Assembly: GCF_014203545.1 (NCBI RefSeq)
Contig: NZ_JACHJG010000007.1
Coordinates: forward strand, 299,391-363,390
DNA from: Streptomyces netropsis
Lineage (GTDB): Bacteria; Actinomycetota; Actinomycetes; Streptomycetales; Streptomycetaceae
Reading direction: 5' to 3'
Length of the DNA stretch: 64,000 nucleotides
Shown: in pieces, positions 6,333 through 14,014 of the stretch
How the letters are laid out: each line of letters begins with the position of its first letter
Position numbering within the stretch: position 1 is the stretch's first letter
Notes under the pieces: model-generated
What the model was told of the DNA's origin: nothing
Databases searched by the model: none
Seen by the model: only the letters and a program-made list of their open reading frames with translations
Translations under genes and position numbers: made by a program

Positions 6333-7730
6333 ATGACAGCCTCGTACGAAGTACCCGCGTCGAAGGAGCAGTTCGCCGAGCTGCTCCCCGCCACGCGCCG
6401 TGCCCTCCTGCACCGCCTCGCCGTCGGTCAGAACAACGGCCGCGCGCCCTCCATGGTGGGCGCGGTGATGCGTGAGGGACGCATGGTGTGGGCCGAGGGG
6501 TACGGCGCGGTCGACGGGCAGGTGCCGGGAGCCGATACGCAGTACCGGATCGGCTCCCTCACCAAGACGTTCGTCGCCGTGCTGGTCCTGCGGCTGCGCG
6601 ACGAGGGCCTGATCGACCTCGGTGACCCGCTGGGCAAGCACCTCGACACCCCCGAGGGAGGCGAGGCCACCATCGCCCAGCTCCTCGCCCACACCTCCGG
6701 GCTCGCTGCCGAGGCGCGCGGCCCGTGGTGGGAGCGCACGGACGGGGCACTGCGCCCCGACCTTGCCGACATCTTCGGCGAGCGCCCCCAGCGCCACCCG
6801 GCGGGCAGGCTGCACCACTACTCCAATCCCGGTTTCGCGCTGCTCGGCGCGCTCGTCGAGCGGCTGCGCGGAGACGACTGGGGCACGGTGCTGCGCCGGG
6901 AGGTGCTGGAGCCGCTCGGCATGGACCGTACGACGCTCGGCCCCGAGGCTCCGCACGCGGCGGGATGGGCCGTGCACCCCTGGGCGGACGCGCTGCTTCC
7001 GGAGCCCGCCGTGAACACGGGGCGGATGGCTCCCGCCGGGGAGTTGTGGTCCACGGCGGCGGATCTGTGCCGTTTCGCGGCCTTCCTCCTGGACGGTGAC
7101 GACCGGGTGCTCGGTGCGGAGTCGCTCGCGGAGATGCGCGTTCCGGCGGTCGGGCCGCAGGACCCGCAGTGGGTGACGGGCTACGGGCTCGGGGTGCAGA
7201 TGACCCGTCAGAACGGTCGAGTCCTCTTCGGTCACTGCGGCTCCATGCCGGGCTTCGTGTCGGCGCTGTGGGTGAGCCCGGAAGAGTCCCTGGCCGGCGT
7301 CGCGCTCGCCAACCTCACCAACGGCTTCGAGGTCTCCGCCCTGGCGTCCGACCTGGTCGGCACCGTCGCCGACCACGAGCCCCGGATCCCGGCGCCCTGG
7401 CGGCCGCTCGACGAGGTCGATCCGGAGCTGCTGGAGCTGACCGGCCCCTGGTACTGGGGCGCGACCCCGTTCGCGCTGCGGCTGTGCGCCGGGCGCGGGC
7501 TGGAGCTGTCGCCGCTCGGACGCGGCGGCCGCGGGGCGCGGTTCCGCGCGGAGGCGGACGGCACCTGGACGGGGCTCGACGGGTACTACACGGGGGAGAC
7601 CCTGCGCGCCGTCCGGACGGCCGCCGGGGCGCCGAGCCACCTGGACATCGGCACGTTCGTGTTCACGCGCGAGCCCTATGAGCCGGGCGACGCCGTGCCG
7701 GGCGGTGTGGACGAGGGCGGCTGGCGTTAG
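6333..7730 (+). CDS. Serine beta-lactamase-like hydrolase (class C / penicillin-binding fold)
   Basis: 465 residues. The nucleophile motif is S75-L-T-K78 (GSLTKTF), the second motif Y163-S-N165 (HHYSNPGF) and the third H301-C-G303 (FGHCGSMPGF). These make a class C beta-lactamase/esterase/D-aminopeptidase fold. After about residue 360 there is an extra C-terminal beta-rich domain (LTGPWYWGATPFALRL ...), as in serine hydrolases of the DAP/EstB type. No signal peptide is visible, so it is probably cytoplasmic and more likely an esterase or peptidase than a drug-resistance enzyme. TAGGGT (6320-6325) sits 7 nt before the ATG, indicating a leaderless transcript. Confidence 0.9.
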   Translation: MTASYEVPASKEQFAELLPATRRALLHRLAVGQNNGRAPSMVGAVMREGRMVWAEGYGAVDGQVPGADTQYRIGSLTKTFVAVLVLRLRDEGLIDLGDPLGKHLDTPEGGEATIAQLLAHTSGLAAEARGPWWERTDGALRPDLADIFGERPQRHPAGRLHHYSNPGFALLGALVERLRGDDWGTVLRREVLEPLGMDRTTLGPEAPHAAGWAVHPWADALLPEPAVNTGRMAPAGELWSTAADLCRFAAFLLDGDDRVLGAESLAEMRVPAVGPQDPQWVTGYGLGVQMTRQNGRVLFGHCGSMPGFVSALWVSPEESLAGVALANLTNGFEVSALASDLVGTVADHEPRIPAPWRPLDEVDPELLELTGPWYWGATPFALRLCAGRGLELSPLGRGGRGARFRAEADGTWTGLDGYYTGETLRAVRTAAGAPSHLDIGTFVFTREPYEPGDAVPGGVDEGGWR

Positions 7731-7737
7731 GGCCTGT

Positions 7738-7882
7738 CCGGCGGATGTTCGCGGGCTCCCGGGCGCCCGGCACGCACATGGTGTTGTCGGGTTCGCCCGA
7801 GTGCGCCCGTAACGAGGGCGACCCCTCCGTCGTGCGAGCGTACGCACCGGACGCCGCTCGCTGATCCATGAAGATCCGCCGG
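7738..7882. mobile_element. MITE-like 145-bp element with 13-bp terminal inverted repeats
   Basis: CCGGCGGATGTTC (7738-7750) is mirrored by GAAGATCCGCCGG (7870-7882), 12 of 13 positions matching as an inverted repeat. No ORF of credible coding character lies inside. The termini resemble IS5-like transposon ends I recall from Streptomyces, so it may be a non-autonomous derivative or an IS remnant. It fills the first half of a 354-bp gene-free stretch (7731-8084); the second half shows only the promoter/RBS region (GGAAGG near 8074) of the next gene. Confidence 0.5.
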
Positions 7883-8084
7883 CGTTGTCGTCGGGTGCCG
7901 ACGCTCCGGGGCGACGCAGGGAGAGCCGCGTCCAAGAGCCGCGTCCGAGGGACGGTCCGCCGGGCCGGTGCCGCGCACGCGGAGAGGCCCCCGGCGCCCT
8001 CTGCGCCGACGGCCGGGCGGACGTAGGGTCGTGGGGAGATTGGCGGGCGCCGGGACACGGCGCTACAGACCCCGGAAGGCCACC

Positions 8085-9212
8085 GTGACTGCGAACACCG
8101 CACCGGTCCTGCTCGACCTCGCGCCGCTCGGCGCCGGGCACTTCGCGCGCATCGAGGACAAGGTCGCCGCGCTGATGCGCACGCGCGAGAGCGTCGTCGC
8201 GATGCAGGGCGAGGCCCTGTTGCCGCTGGAGGCGTGCATCCGCTCGGCCGTACGCCCCGGCAGCACCGCGCTGAACATCATCACCGGCCCGTACGGCGAG
8301 ACCTTCGGTGGCTGGCTGCGTTCCTGCGGCGCCGAGGTGATCACCGTGGACGCGCCCTTCAGCGGTGCGGTCGACGCCGGACAGGTCGCCGACGCGCTGC
8401 GCGCGCACCCGGCCATCGACTTCGTCAGCCTCGTCCACGCGGAGGCGGCCACCGGCAACACCAACCCCGTCGCCGAGATCGGGGCCGTCGTCCGTGAGCA
8501 CGGCGCGCTGCTGATGCTCGACGCCGTCGCCTCCGTGGCGGCCGAGCCGCTGCTCACCGACGAGTGGGGCGTCGACCTGTGCGTCATCGGCGCGCAGAAG
8601 GCGATGGCGGGACCGGCCGGAGTCTCGGCCGTGTCGGTCAGTGCCCGCGCGTGGGAGCGGATAGCCGCCAACGAGCAGGCGCCCCGCCGCTCCTACCTCT
8701 CCCTCCTGGACTGGAAGGAGCGGTGGATCGACGGCGGCCGGACGGCCCTGCCGCACGCCCCCGCGCAGCTGGAGATGCTCGCCCTGGAGCAGGCCGTCGA
8801 CCGCATCGAGGCGGACGGCCTGGACTCCGTCATCGCCCGGCACCGCGCCGCCGCCGCGGCCACCAGGGCGGGCGTACGGGCCCTGGGCTCCCTCACCCCC
8901 TACGTCGTCCGCGACCAGGACGCCGCCCCGGCCGCCACGACGCTGCGCGCCCCCGACGGCGTCGACGCCCGCGAGATCGTCGCGAAGGCCCTCAAGGCCG
9001 ACGCCGCCGTGCCCGTGCAGGCGGCGGCCGGCGCGCTCGCCAAGGAGATGATCCGCGTCAACCACTACGGTCTCGCGGCGGACCGCGCCGTCGTGCTGGC
9101 CTCGCTGGCGGCGCTGGGCGAGGGTCTGCGCGCGATGGGCGTCGAGACGGTGGCCGTGGGCGAGGCCCTGGAGGCCGCCGGAACGGCGTGGGACGCCGTG
9201 ATCGCCGACTGA
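8085..9212 (+). CDS. PLP-dependent aminotransferase (serine-pyruvate / alanine-glyoxylate type)
   Basis: A 375-residue class V aminotransferase. A short N-terminal arm is followed by the cofactor-binding LNIITGPYGETFGGWL loop, D146 (LLMLDAVAS) for the pyridine nitrogen, and Schiff-base K172 in IGAQKAMAGPAGV. It probably moves an amino group between small amino acids and pyruvate, glyoxylate or similar acceptors. GTG 8085 is preferred because GGAAGG lies ~7 nt upstream. It is apparently monocistronic: a strong terminator follows at 9260. Confidence 0.88.
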   Translation: MTANTAPVLLDLAPLGAGHFARIEDKVAALMRTRESVVAMQGEALLPLEACIRSAVRPGSTALNIITGPYGETFGGWLRSCGAEVITVDAPFSGAVDAGQVADALRAHPAIDFVSLVHAEAATGNTNPVAEIGAVVREHGALLMLDAVASVAAEPLLTDEWGVDLCVIGAQKAMAGPAGVSAVSVSARAWERIAANEQAPRRSYLSLLDWKERWIDGGRTALPHAPAQLEMLALEQAVDRIEADGLDSVIARHRAAAAATRAGVRALGSLTPYVVRDQDAAPAATTLRAPDGVDAREIVAKALKADAAVPVQAAAGALAKEMIRVNHYGLAADRAVVLASLAALGEGLRAMGVETVAVGEALEAAGTAWDAVIAD

Positions 9213-9259
9213 TCCACCCGATATGACCCGCTTTTAGCGGTTCACGCACCACTTTCCGA

Positions 9260-9297
9260 GGCCGCTGTCCGCGCTTTCGCGCCGACAGCGGCCTTTT
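9260..9297 (+). terminator. Intrinsic terminator after aminotransferase gene
   Basis: GGCCGCTGTC (9260-9269) pairs with GACAGCGGCC (9284-9293), with a second small stem in the loop, followed directly by TTTT. This is one of the few canonical stem plus U-tract terminators in the window. Confidence 0.88.
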
Positions 9298-9415
9298 GCG
9301 TAGCCCGCTCCTCGGCGTACATCGCCCCGTTCGTGGCTCACAGCCCCTTGTTCAGACGTGCGGATAGAATCGGAACCTCGATCCCGTTTCGTCATTCCGC
9401 ACGTGGAGCTCCCAG

Positions 9416-10195
9416 ATGGCACAGCGAAGACAGCCGCCGGCATCACCGGTGCCGCCCGCTCCGCGGCGCAGGGCGGATGCCCGGCGCAACAGGGCGCTCG
9501 TCCTGGAAGCGGCCCGATCCGCCTTCGAGGAAGCCGGGTTGGCGGTGCCGCTCGGCGCGATCGCCCGTCGCGCGGGGGTGGGTGCCGGGACCGTCTACCG
9601 TCATTTCCCGTCCAAGGAAGCCCTGTTCAGGGCGACGGTGGTGGACAGGATCAGGCTTTTCACCGACACGGCAAGGGAGTTGACGGACGCGGCCGACCCG
9701 GGAGCGGTGTTCTTTCGCTATCTGGCGTCGGTGGTGCGGCTGTCGGCCCGGAACAAGGCGCTCTGTGACGCGCTGGAGGCGAGCGCCGAGGGGCGCTTCG
9801 AGCCGACGCCGGGCGTGGAGCGGGACTTCCGCGAGGCCCTGGCGGTACTGCTGACGCGTGCTCAGAAAGCGGGAGCAGTACGGAAAGACGTGCTGATCGG
9901 CGATGTGATGACGCTGCTCGTCGGGTGTCTCTCGATGGAGCTGCGCCGGGGCCCGGACGGGCAGCCCGGGAGGGTCACCGCGCTGGTGTGCGACAGTCTT
10001 CGCCCGGGGCGAGGTGTGACGAAACTACCGGCGCAGGCCGGGCCAAGCCGTAACGAAACCCGGATTGCGGTGGTATGTGCGATGTGCGGCGGGCCCGTGC
10101 CCTCCGCGCGTACGGGCAGGCCCGCCCGGTACTGCGGGGGCGCCTGCCGTCAGCGGGCCCACCGCGAGCGGGCCCGGGCCCGTAGCGACGCCTGA
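9416..10195 (+). CDS. TetR-family regulator with C-terminal zinc-ribbon-like tail
   Basis: 259 residues. The TetR HTH is near residues 22-70 (ARRNRALVLEAARSAFEEAG ... AGVGAGTVYRHFPSKEALF), followed by a helical ligand domain to about 200. An extra tail carries four cysteines, C221-x2-C224-x15-C240-x3-C244, with a basic end (CRQRAHRERARARSDA). Known TetR proteins normally end without this tail; the Cys spacing suggests a zinc ribbon that could aid DNA or protein binding (inference). ATG 9416 is used. It is convergent with the acetyltransferase at 10214, with only 18 bp between them. The target genes are not evident. Confidence 0.88.
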   Translation: MAQRRQPPASPVPPAPRRRADARRNRALVLEAARSAFEEAGLAVPLGAIARRAGVGAGTVYRHFPSKEALFRATVVDRIRLFTDTARELTDAADPGAVFFRYLASVVRLSARNKALCDALEASAEGRFEPTPGVERDFREALAVLLTRAQKAGAVRKDVLIGDVMTLLVGCLSMELRRGPDGQPGRVTALVCDSLRPGRGVTKLPAQAGPSRNETRIAVVCAMCGGPVPSARTGRPARYCGGACRQRAHRERARARSDA

Positions 10196-10213
10196 TCGAG
10201 CTGTTGTGCCTGA

Positions 10214-10666
10214 TCAGAGCTGGTACTTGAAGCCGAGGTGCGACGCCTCGAAGCCGAGCCGCTCGTAGAAGCGGTGGGCGTCGATCCGTGTGGCGTCCGA
10301 GGTGAGCTGCACCAACTGGCACCCCTCACGGCGTGACGCGTCGATGGCCCACTCGATGAAGCGCGTGCCGAGGCCGCTGCCGCGCTCGTCGCTGTGGACG
10401 CGGACGCCCTCGATGACCGACCGCGTCGCGCCGCGCCGGGACAGCCCCGGGATGACCGTGAGCTGGAGCGTGCCGATCGTGCGGCCGTCGCGGACGGCGA
10501 CGACGAGGTGCTGGTTGGGGTCGTCGACGAGGCGGGCGAAGGCCGCGCGGTAGGGCGTCAGGTCGTCGGGGGACTCGCGCTTCGCGCCGAGGGCGTCGTC
10601 GGCCAGCAGCGCGACGATGGCGGGGATGTCGCCGGCGGTCGCGGGCCTGATCTCTATGTCGCTCAT
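10214..10666 (-). CDS. GNAT-family N-acetyltransferase
   Basis: A 150-residue single GNAT domain. It starts IEIRPATAGDIPAIVALLADD, the core strand is LVVAVRDGRTIGTLQLTVIP, and the acetyl-CoA motif A is VHSDERGSGLGTRFIEWAI (RxxGxG). It ends with the usual FYERLGFEASH. It transfers an acetyl group to an unknown amine. ATG 10666 lies 7 nt after a TAGGGT -10 box on the minus strand (10674-10679), so it is probably leaderless. Confidence 0.92.
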   Translation of the reverse strand: MSDIEIRPATAGDIPAIVALLADDALGAKRESPDDLTPYRAAFARLVDDPNQHLVVAVRDGRTIGTLQLTVIPGLSRRGATRSVIEGVRVHSDERGSGLGTRFIEWAIDASRREGCQLVQLTSDATRIDAHRFYERLGFEASHLGFKYQL

Positions 10667-10808
10667 GATCCGGACCCTAGCGCTCGGGATCCGGTCATAG
10701 TCGATCAAGAACGGAACGGGGGCGGGGCGCGCGGCCCAAGGGGTTGTTCTGGGCGGGGCAGCGGCAGCGCTCCGCTGCGGGGTGACTCAACGGCTGCGCG
10801 CCGTGTCC

Positions 10809-10852
10809 TCGAACGCAGGGCGGGCCGGAAACCCTGCCCGCCCTGCGTTCGA
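10809..10852. repeat. 17-bp perfect inverted repeat, variant member of the intergenic repeat family
   Basis: TCGAACGCAGGGCGGGC (10809-10825) pairs perfectly with 10836-10852 across a 10-nt loop. The preceding text GTGTCCTCGAACGC parallels GTGTCCTCAAACGCCGG at 59.1 kb. It may also act as a terminator for the MarR gene. Just before it (10757-10780) is a smaller GC-rich stem. Confidence 0.75.
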
Positions 10853-10878
10853 TGCCGTGCTCGTCCGAGAGACCCGCG

Positions 10879-11340
10879 CTACGCGGCCGGCGAGAGCGAT
10901 TCCACGGCGGCGACCAGCGGTGCCAGCTCCGCGCGCTTCGACGCCTCCCGCAGCGCCTCGCCCAGCGCGGCGTCGTTGGTCGGCCGGGCCTCGGCGAGGA
11001 GGGCTCGGCCGGCGTCCGTGACGTCGGTGTAGATGCCGCGGCGGTCGGTGAGGCAGAGGTAGCGGGTGAGCAGGCCGCGGTCCTCCAGGCGGTTGACCAG
11101 GCGGGTCGTCGCGCTCTGGCTGAGGACGACCGCGTCGGCGACCTGGTTCATGCGCAGGTGGCCGCCCTCGCCGTCGTGCTGGCGGCTGAGCACGTCCAGC
11201 ACGGAGAACTCGCGGACGCTCAGCTCGTGCCCGGCCTGCAGCGCGCGCTCGATGTGCGCCTCGATCCGCCCGTGCAGCGCGGAGAGCGCGCACCAGCCCT
11301 GCGCCAGGCCGACCAGGGCGGGGTCCGGGGTGCGGGACAT
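10879..11340 (-). CDS. MarR-family transcriptional regulator
   Basis: 153 residues with a complete MarR fold: helices around WCALSALHGRIEAHIERAL, the DNA-binding segment LRMNQVADAVVLSQSATTRL and VNRLEDRGLLTRYLCLTDRRGIYTDVTDAGRALL with a DxRG-type wing. GGAGGG precedes ATG 11340. It is divergent from an MFS exporter with four TTGCAAT-like boxes between them, the classic layout of a MarR repressor controlling an efflux pump. The inducer is unknown. Confidence 0.93.
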   Translation of the reverse strand: MSRTPDPALVGLAQGWCALSALHGRIEAHIERALQAGHELSVREFSVLDVLSRQHDGEGGHLRMNQVADAVVLSQSATTRLVNRLEDRGLLTRYLCLTDRRGIYTDVTDAGRALLAEARPTNDAALGEALREASKRAELAPLVAAVESLSPAA

Positions 11341-11448
11341 GACGTTCCCTCCTTCGCCTTCTGCGTCGTACGCGCGTCGTGCGTCCGTGTCGCCTCGTGC
11401 GACCGCGTCGTCGTGCGTCCGTGTCGTCTTCGGAAACAGGATAGCTCG

Positions 11449-11524
11449 CTTGCGCAATAGCCCGCGCTTGCAATTAACCCGCGTCTGCAATTATTGTCGA
11501 CGCTCGTAAGGTTCGCTTGCAACG
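11449..11524. promoter_or_regulatory. Array of TTGCAAT-like boxes in the marR/MFS intergenic region
   Basis: Related elements occur at about 11450 (TTGCGCAAT), 11468 (TTGCAATTA), 11485 (CTGCAATTA) and 11517 (TTGCAACG). The first three are spaced about 18 bp. This stretch is markedly more AT-rich than its surroundings. Binding of the divergent MarR protein is inferred. Confidence 0.55.
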
Positions 11525-11590
11525 AAGGATCGAGCGCAGCGAACCGCGTCCGTCCCCCATCTCCCTCACTGTCTGAAGGACACCCCCGTC

Positions 11591-12820
11591 ATGCCTCTCG
11601 CTCTGCTGGCGCTCGCGATCGGCGCCTTCGGTATCGGCACCACCGAATTCGTGATCACGGGCCTGCTGCCCGACATCGCCGCGGACTTCGGCGTCTCCAT
11701 CCCCACAGCCGGCTTCCTGACCACCGGATATGCCCTCGGCGTCGTCGTCGGGGCCCCGCTGCTGGCCATCGTCGGCAGGCGCGTCTCGCGCAAGCGGATG
11801 CTGATGGTCCTGATGGGGCTGTTCATCGCGGGCAATCTGCTCTCCGCCGTCGCCCCCGTCTTCGAGGTGATGCTGGCCGGCCGGATCGTCGCCTCGCTCG
11901 CACACGGAGCGTTCTTCGGCATCGGCTCGATCGTGGCCGCCGGGCTCGTCGCACCGGAGAAGAAGGCGGGTGCGATCGCGATGATGTTCACCGGACTGAC
12001 CGCCGCGACCGTCGCGGGCGTGCCCATGTCCACCCTGGTCGGCCAGCACGCGGGCTGGCGCGTCACCTTCTTCATCATCGCCGGCCTCGGCGTCCTGGGT
12101 CTGGCCGGTGTCGCCGCGCTCGTCCCGCAGCAGCCGAAGCCCGAAGCGGGCCGCATCGGCGGCGAGTTGGCCGCCTTCCGCAACCCGCAGGTCCTGCTCG
12201 CGATGGCGATGACCGTCCTCGGCTTCGGTGGCGTCTTCACCATGAGCACCTACGTCACGCCGATGATGACCGAGGTCGCGGGCTACGCGCCCGGTTCGGT
12301 CACCTGGCTGCTCGTCCTCTTCGGTGTGGGCATGCTCGTCGGCAACCTCGTCGGCGGGCGGTACGCGGACCGGGCGCTGATGCCCCTGCTGTACGTGACG
12401 CTGAGCTCGCTCGCGATCGTGCTCGCCCTGCTGCCGCTGGCCGCGCACAACAAGATCGCGGCTGCCGTGGCCATCCCGCTGATCGGCGCCTTCGGCTTCG
12501 CGTCCGTACCGCCGCTCCAGAAGCGCGTCCTGGACCACACCGCCGACGCCCCGACCCTGGCCTCCGCCGTCAACATCGGCGCCTTCAACCTCGGCAACGC
12601 GATCGCGGCCTGGCTCGGTGGCGTCGTCATCTCCGCCGGCTTCGGCTACACCGCGCCCAACTGGGTCGGCGCCCTGATGGCCGCCTCCGCGCTGGTCCTG
12701 GCCCTCGTGTCGGCCTCGCTGGAGCGGCGCACGGGCGCCCGTGGCGGTCGTATCGCCGCCGGGTCCACCCGGTCCACCCCCCTCTCCGCCGAGCGCGAGC
12801 CCGTGACGGTCGGGCACTGA
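11591..12820 (+). CDS. MFS transporter, drug:H+ antiporter-1 type
   Basis: 409 residues with 12 predicted transmembrane helices. The N-terminal helix has IGAFGIGTTEFVITGLLPDIA, the hallmark of the AraJ/CmlR/Cmx branch of DHA1 exporters. The loop 2-3 motif is GRRVSRKRML, and motif C-like GVPMSTLVGQHAGWRVTFF is in helix 5. It exports small hydrophobic compounds using the proton gradient. A short basic tail follows the last helix. It is divergent from MarR and followed 69 bp later by an HbpS-like gene on the same strand, likely co-transcribed. Confidence 0.93.
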   Translation: MPLALLALAIGAFGIGTTEFVITGLLPDIAADFGVSIPTAGFLTTGYALGVVVGAPLLAIVGRRVSRKRMLMVLMGLFIAGNLLSAVAPVFEVMLAGRIVASLAHGAFFGIGSIVAAGLVAPEKKAGAIAMMFTGLTAATVAGVPMSTLVGQHAGWRVTFFIIAGLGVLGLAGVAALVPQQPKPEAGRIGGELAAFRNPQVLLAMAMTVLGFGGVFTMSTYVTPMMTEVAGYAPGSVTWLLVLFGVGMLVGNLVGGRYADRALMPLLYVTLSSLAIVLALLPLAAHNKIAAAVAIPLIGAFGFASVPPLQKRVLDHTADAPTLASAVNIGAFNLGNAIAAWLGGVVISAGFGYTAPNWVGALMAASALVLALVSASLERRTGARGGRIAAGSTRSTPLSAEREPVTVGH

Positions 12821-12889
12821 CCCCGTAGAAGCCCGACTCGCTGCCCCCACACCCCCCCGCATCACCGCACATCGCAAGGAGCACTTCCC

Positions 12890-13339
12890 ATGACCGCCAC
12901 CATCACCGAGACCGAGACCGCGACCCCCGTCCGCCCGCTCACCACGCACGAAGCGGACGCCCTCGTCGCCGCCGTGCGCCGGGCCGCCGAGGAGCAGGGC
13001 GTTCGGATCGCCGTCAGCGTCCTCGACGCGGGCGGTCACCCGCTGGCCTTCCGCCGGGACGACCGGGCCGTGCTGATCGCGGGGGAGACCAGCACGCGGA
13101 AGGCGTTCACCGCCTTGCAGCTGGACGCGCCGACCGCCGACGTGGTCGATGCCGTCCAGCCCGGCGGCCTCTTCCACACCCTGCCGACCGCGCTCGACCG
13201 CCCGCTGCTCTTCATCGCCGGGGGCGTGCCCCTGCACCGCGACGGGCGCCTCGTCGGTGCGATCGGGGTGGGCGGCGGCGCGCCGGAGCAGGATCACCGC
13301 TTCGCGGTGTCGGCGATCGAGGCCGTGCTGGGCGGCTGA
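12890..13339 (+). CDS. GlcG/HbpS-like heme-binding family protein
   Basis: A 149-residue DUF336 (GlcG/HbpS) protein: LTTHEADALVAAVRRAAEEQ, then IAVSVLDAGGHPLAFRRDD, STRKAFTALQLDA, FIAGGVPLHRDGRLVGAIGVGG. Family members include HbpS of S. reticuli, a heme-responsive redox accessory protein, and GlcG. No secretion signal is visible, unlike secreted HbpS, so a cytosolic role is more likely. It is downstream of the MFS exporter and probably part of the MarR-controlled unit. Its 3' end overlaps the convergent membrane gene by 46 bp. Confidence 0.88.
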   Translation: MTATITETETATPVRPLTTHEADALVAAVRRAAEEQGVRIAVSVLDAGGHPLAFRRDDRAVLIAGETSTRKAFTALQLDAPTADVVDAVQPGGLFHTLPTALDRPLLFIAGGVPLHRDGRLVGAIGVGGGAPEQDHRFAVSAIEAVLGG

Positions 13340-13923
13340 TCGCCGGTGTCATGGACGGCGGGGGTACGTGGGGCGCCGGCCTCACGTACCCCCGCCGTCG
13401 TACGTGCCCCCGCCGTCCGGCGCGCGGCGCGGTGCCGGCGGCCGCGTGCCGTGAGTCCCCAGGGCTTGAGGACCGAGATCGCGGTCATGAAGACGTACAG
13501 GCTCAGGGACACGATCGGGGCGGCGAGGAGGTCCTGGCTCGTGGCGGCGGCGACCCCGTCACCCGTCGCGACGGATGCCGCCGCCTCGTTCAGAGCGGGG
13601 CGCAGGGAGAGGGCGGAGGCCAGCGTCGCGCCGAGGGTCAGCCAGAACTTGAGGTACACCCAGCGGTGCCGGGCCAGGCCCCAGGGCGTGCCGAGGGACA
13701 GGACCAGGCCGCTGACCAGGGCGGACAGACTGAGCGGAATGATCAGCCAGTCGCCGAAGAGCTTCATGGAGCGGTAGACGGCGGCCTGGGTCTGTGGGGA
13801 GGCGGTGGTCGCGCCGGTGATCCCGAGGACCAGCAGCCCGAGCGTGAGCCCGAGCCAGCCGACCGAGGTGACGACGTGGACGACGAGGATGCCCCGGCGC
13901 GCGGGGCGAGTGAGCTGCCGCAT
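13294..13923 (-). CDS. Integral membrane protein (DUF2269-like)
   Basis: 209 residues with four predicted membrane helices: ILVVHVVTSVGWLGLTLGLL, LIIPLSLSALVSGLVLSL, the WVYLKFWLTLGATLASALSL segment and IVSLSLYVFMTAISVLKPWGL. His in helix 1 and the GW pair recall the DUF2269 / predicted membrane family of Streptomyces. The C-terminal ~50 residues are basic and disordered (GRRHRAARRTAGARTTAG ...). Function is unknown. It is divergent from a HAD phosphatase gene with a palindrome between the two starts. Confidence 0.78.
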   Translation of the reverse strand: MRQLTRPARRGILVVHVVTSVGWLGLTLGLLVLGITGATTASPQTQAAVYRSMKLFGDWLIIPLSLSALVSGLVLSLGTPWGLARHRWVYLKFWLTLGATLASALSLRPALNEAAASVATGDGVAAATSQDLLAAPIVSLSLYVFMTAISVLKPWGLTARGRRHRAARRTAGARTTAGVREAGAPRTPAVHDTGDQPPSTASIADTAKR

Positions 13924-13978
13924 GCCCCAACCGTCGCGCGGGAGCCCGCCCGGGGCGTCTGACCAGGGGAGTATTCGC

Positions 13979-14000
13979 GCGTACTCGGCGGCGAGTACGC
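13979..14000. promoter_or_regulatory. GCGTACTCG-N4-CGAGTACGC palindrome upstream of HAD gene
   Basis: A perfect 9-bp-arm inverted repeat ending 1 bp before the TACCCT -10 box (14002-14007) of the HAD gene. It covers the promoter spacer and would block RNA polymerase if occupied. The cognate regulator is not identifiable. Confidence 0.6.
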
Positions 14001-14014
14001 CTACCCTCGAGCCC

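Noticed and set aside
6333..7730. Beta-lactam resistance gene
   Set aside because: Motifs are of the broad serine hydrolase class, there is no signal peptide and there is an extra C-terminal domain; resistance cannot be claimed.
6258..9065. A 935-codon minus-strand frame across the beta-lactamase-like and aminotransferase genes
   Set aside because: It spans two clear plus-strand genes and the intergenic element; its composition is that of a shadow frame.
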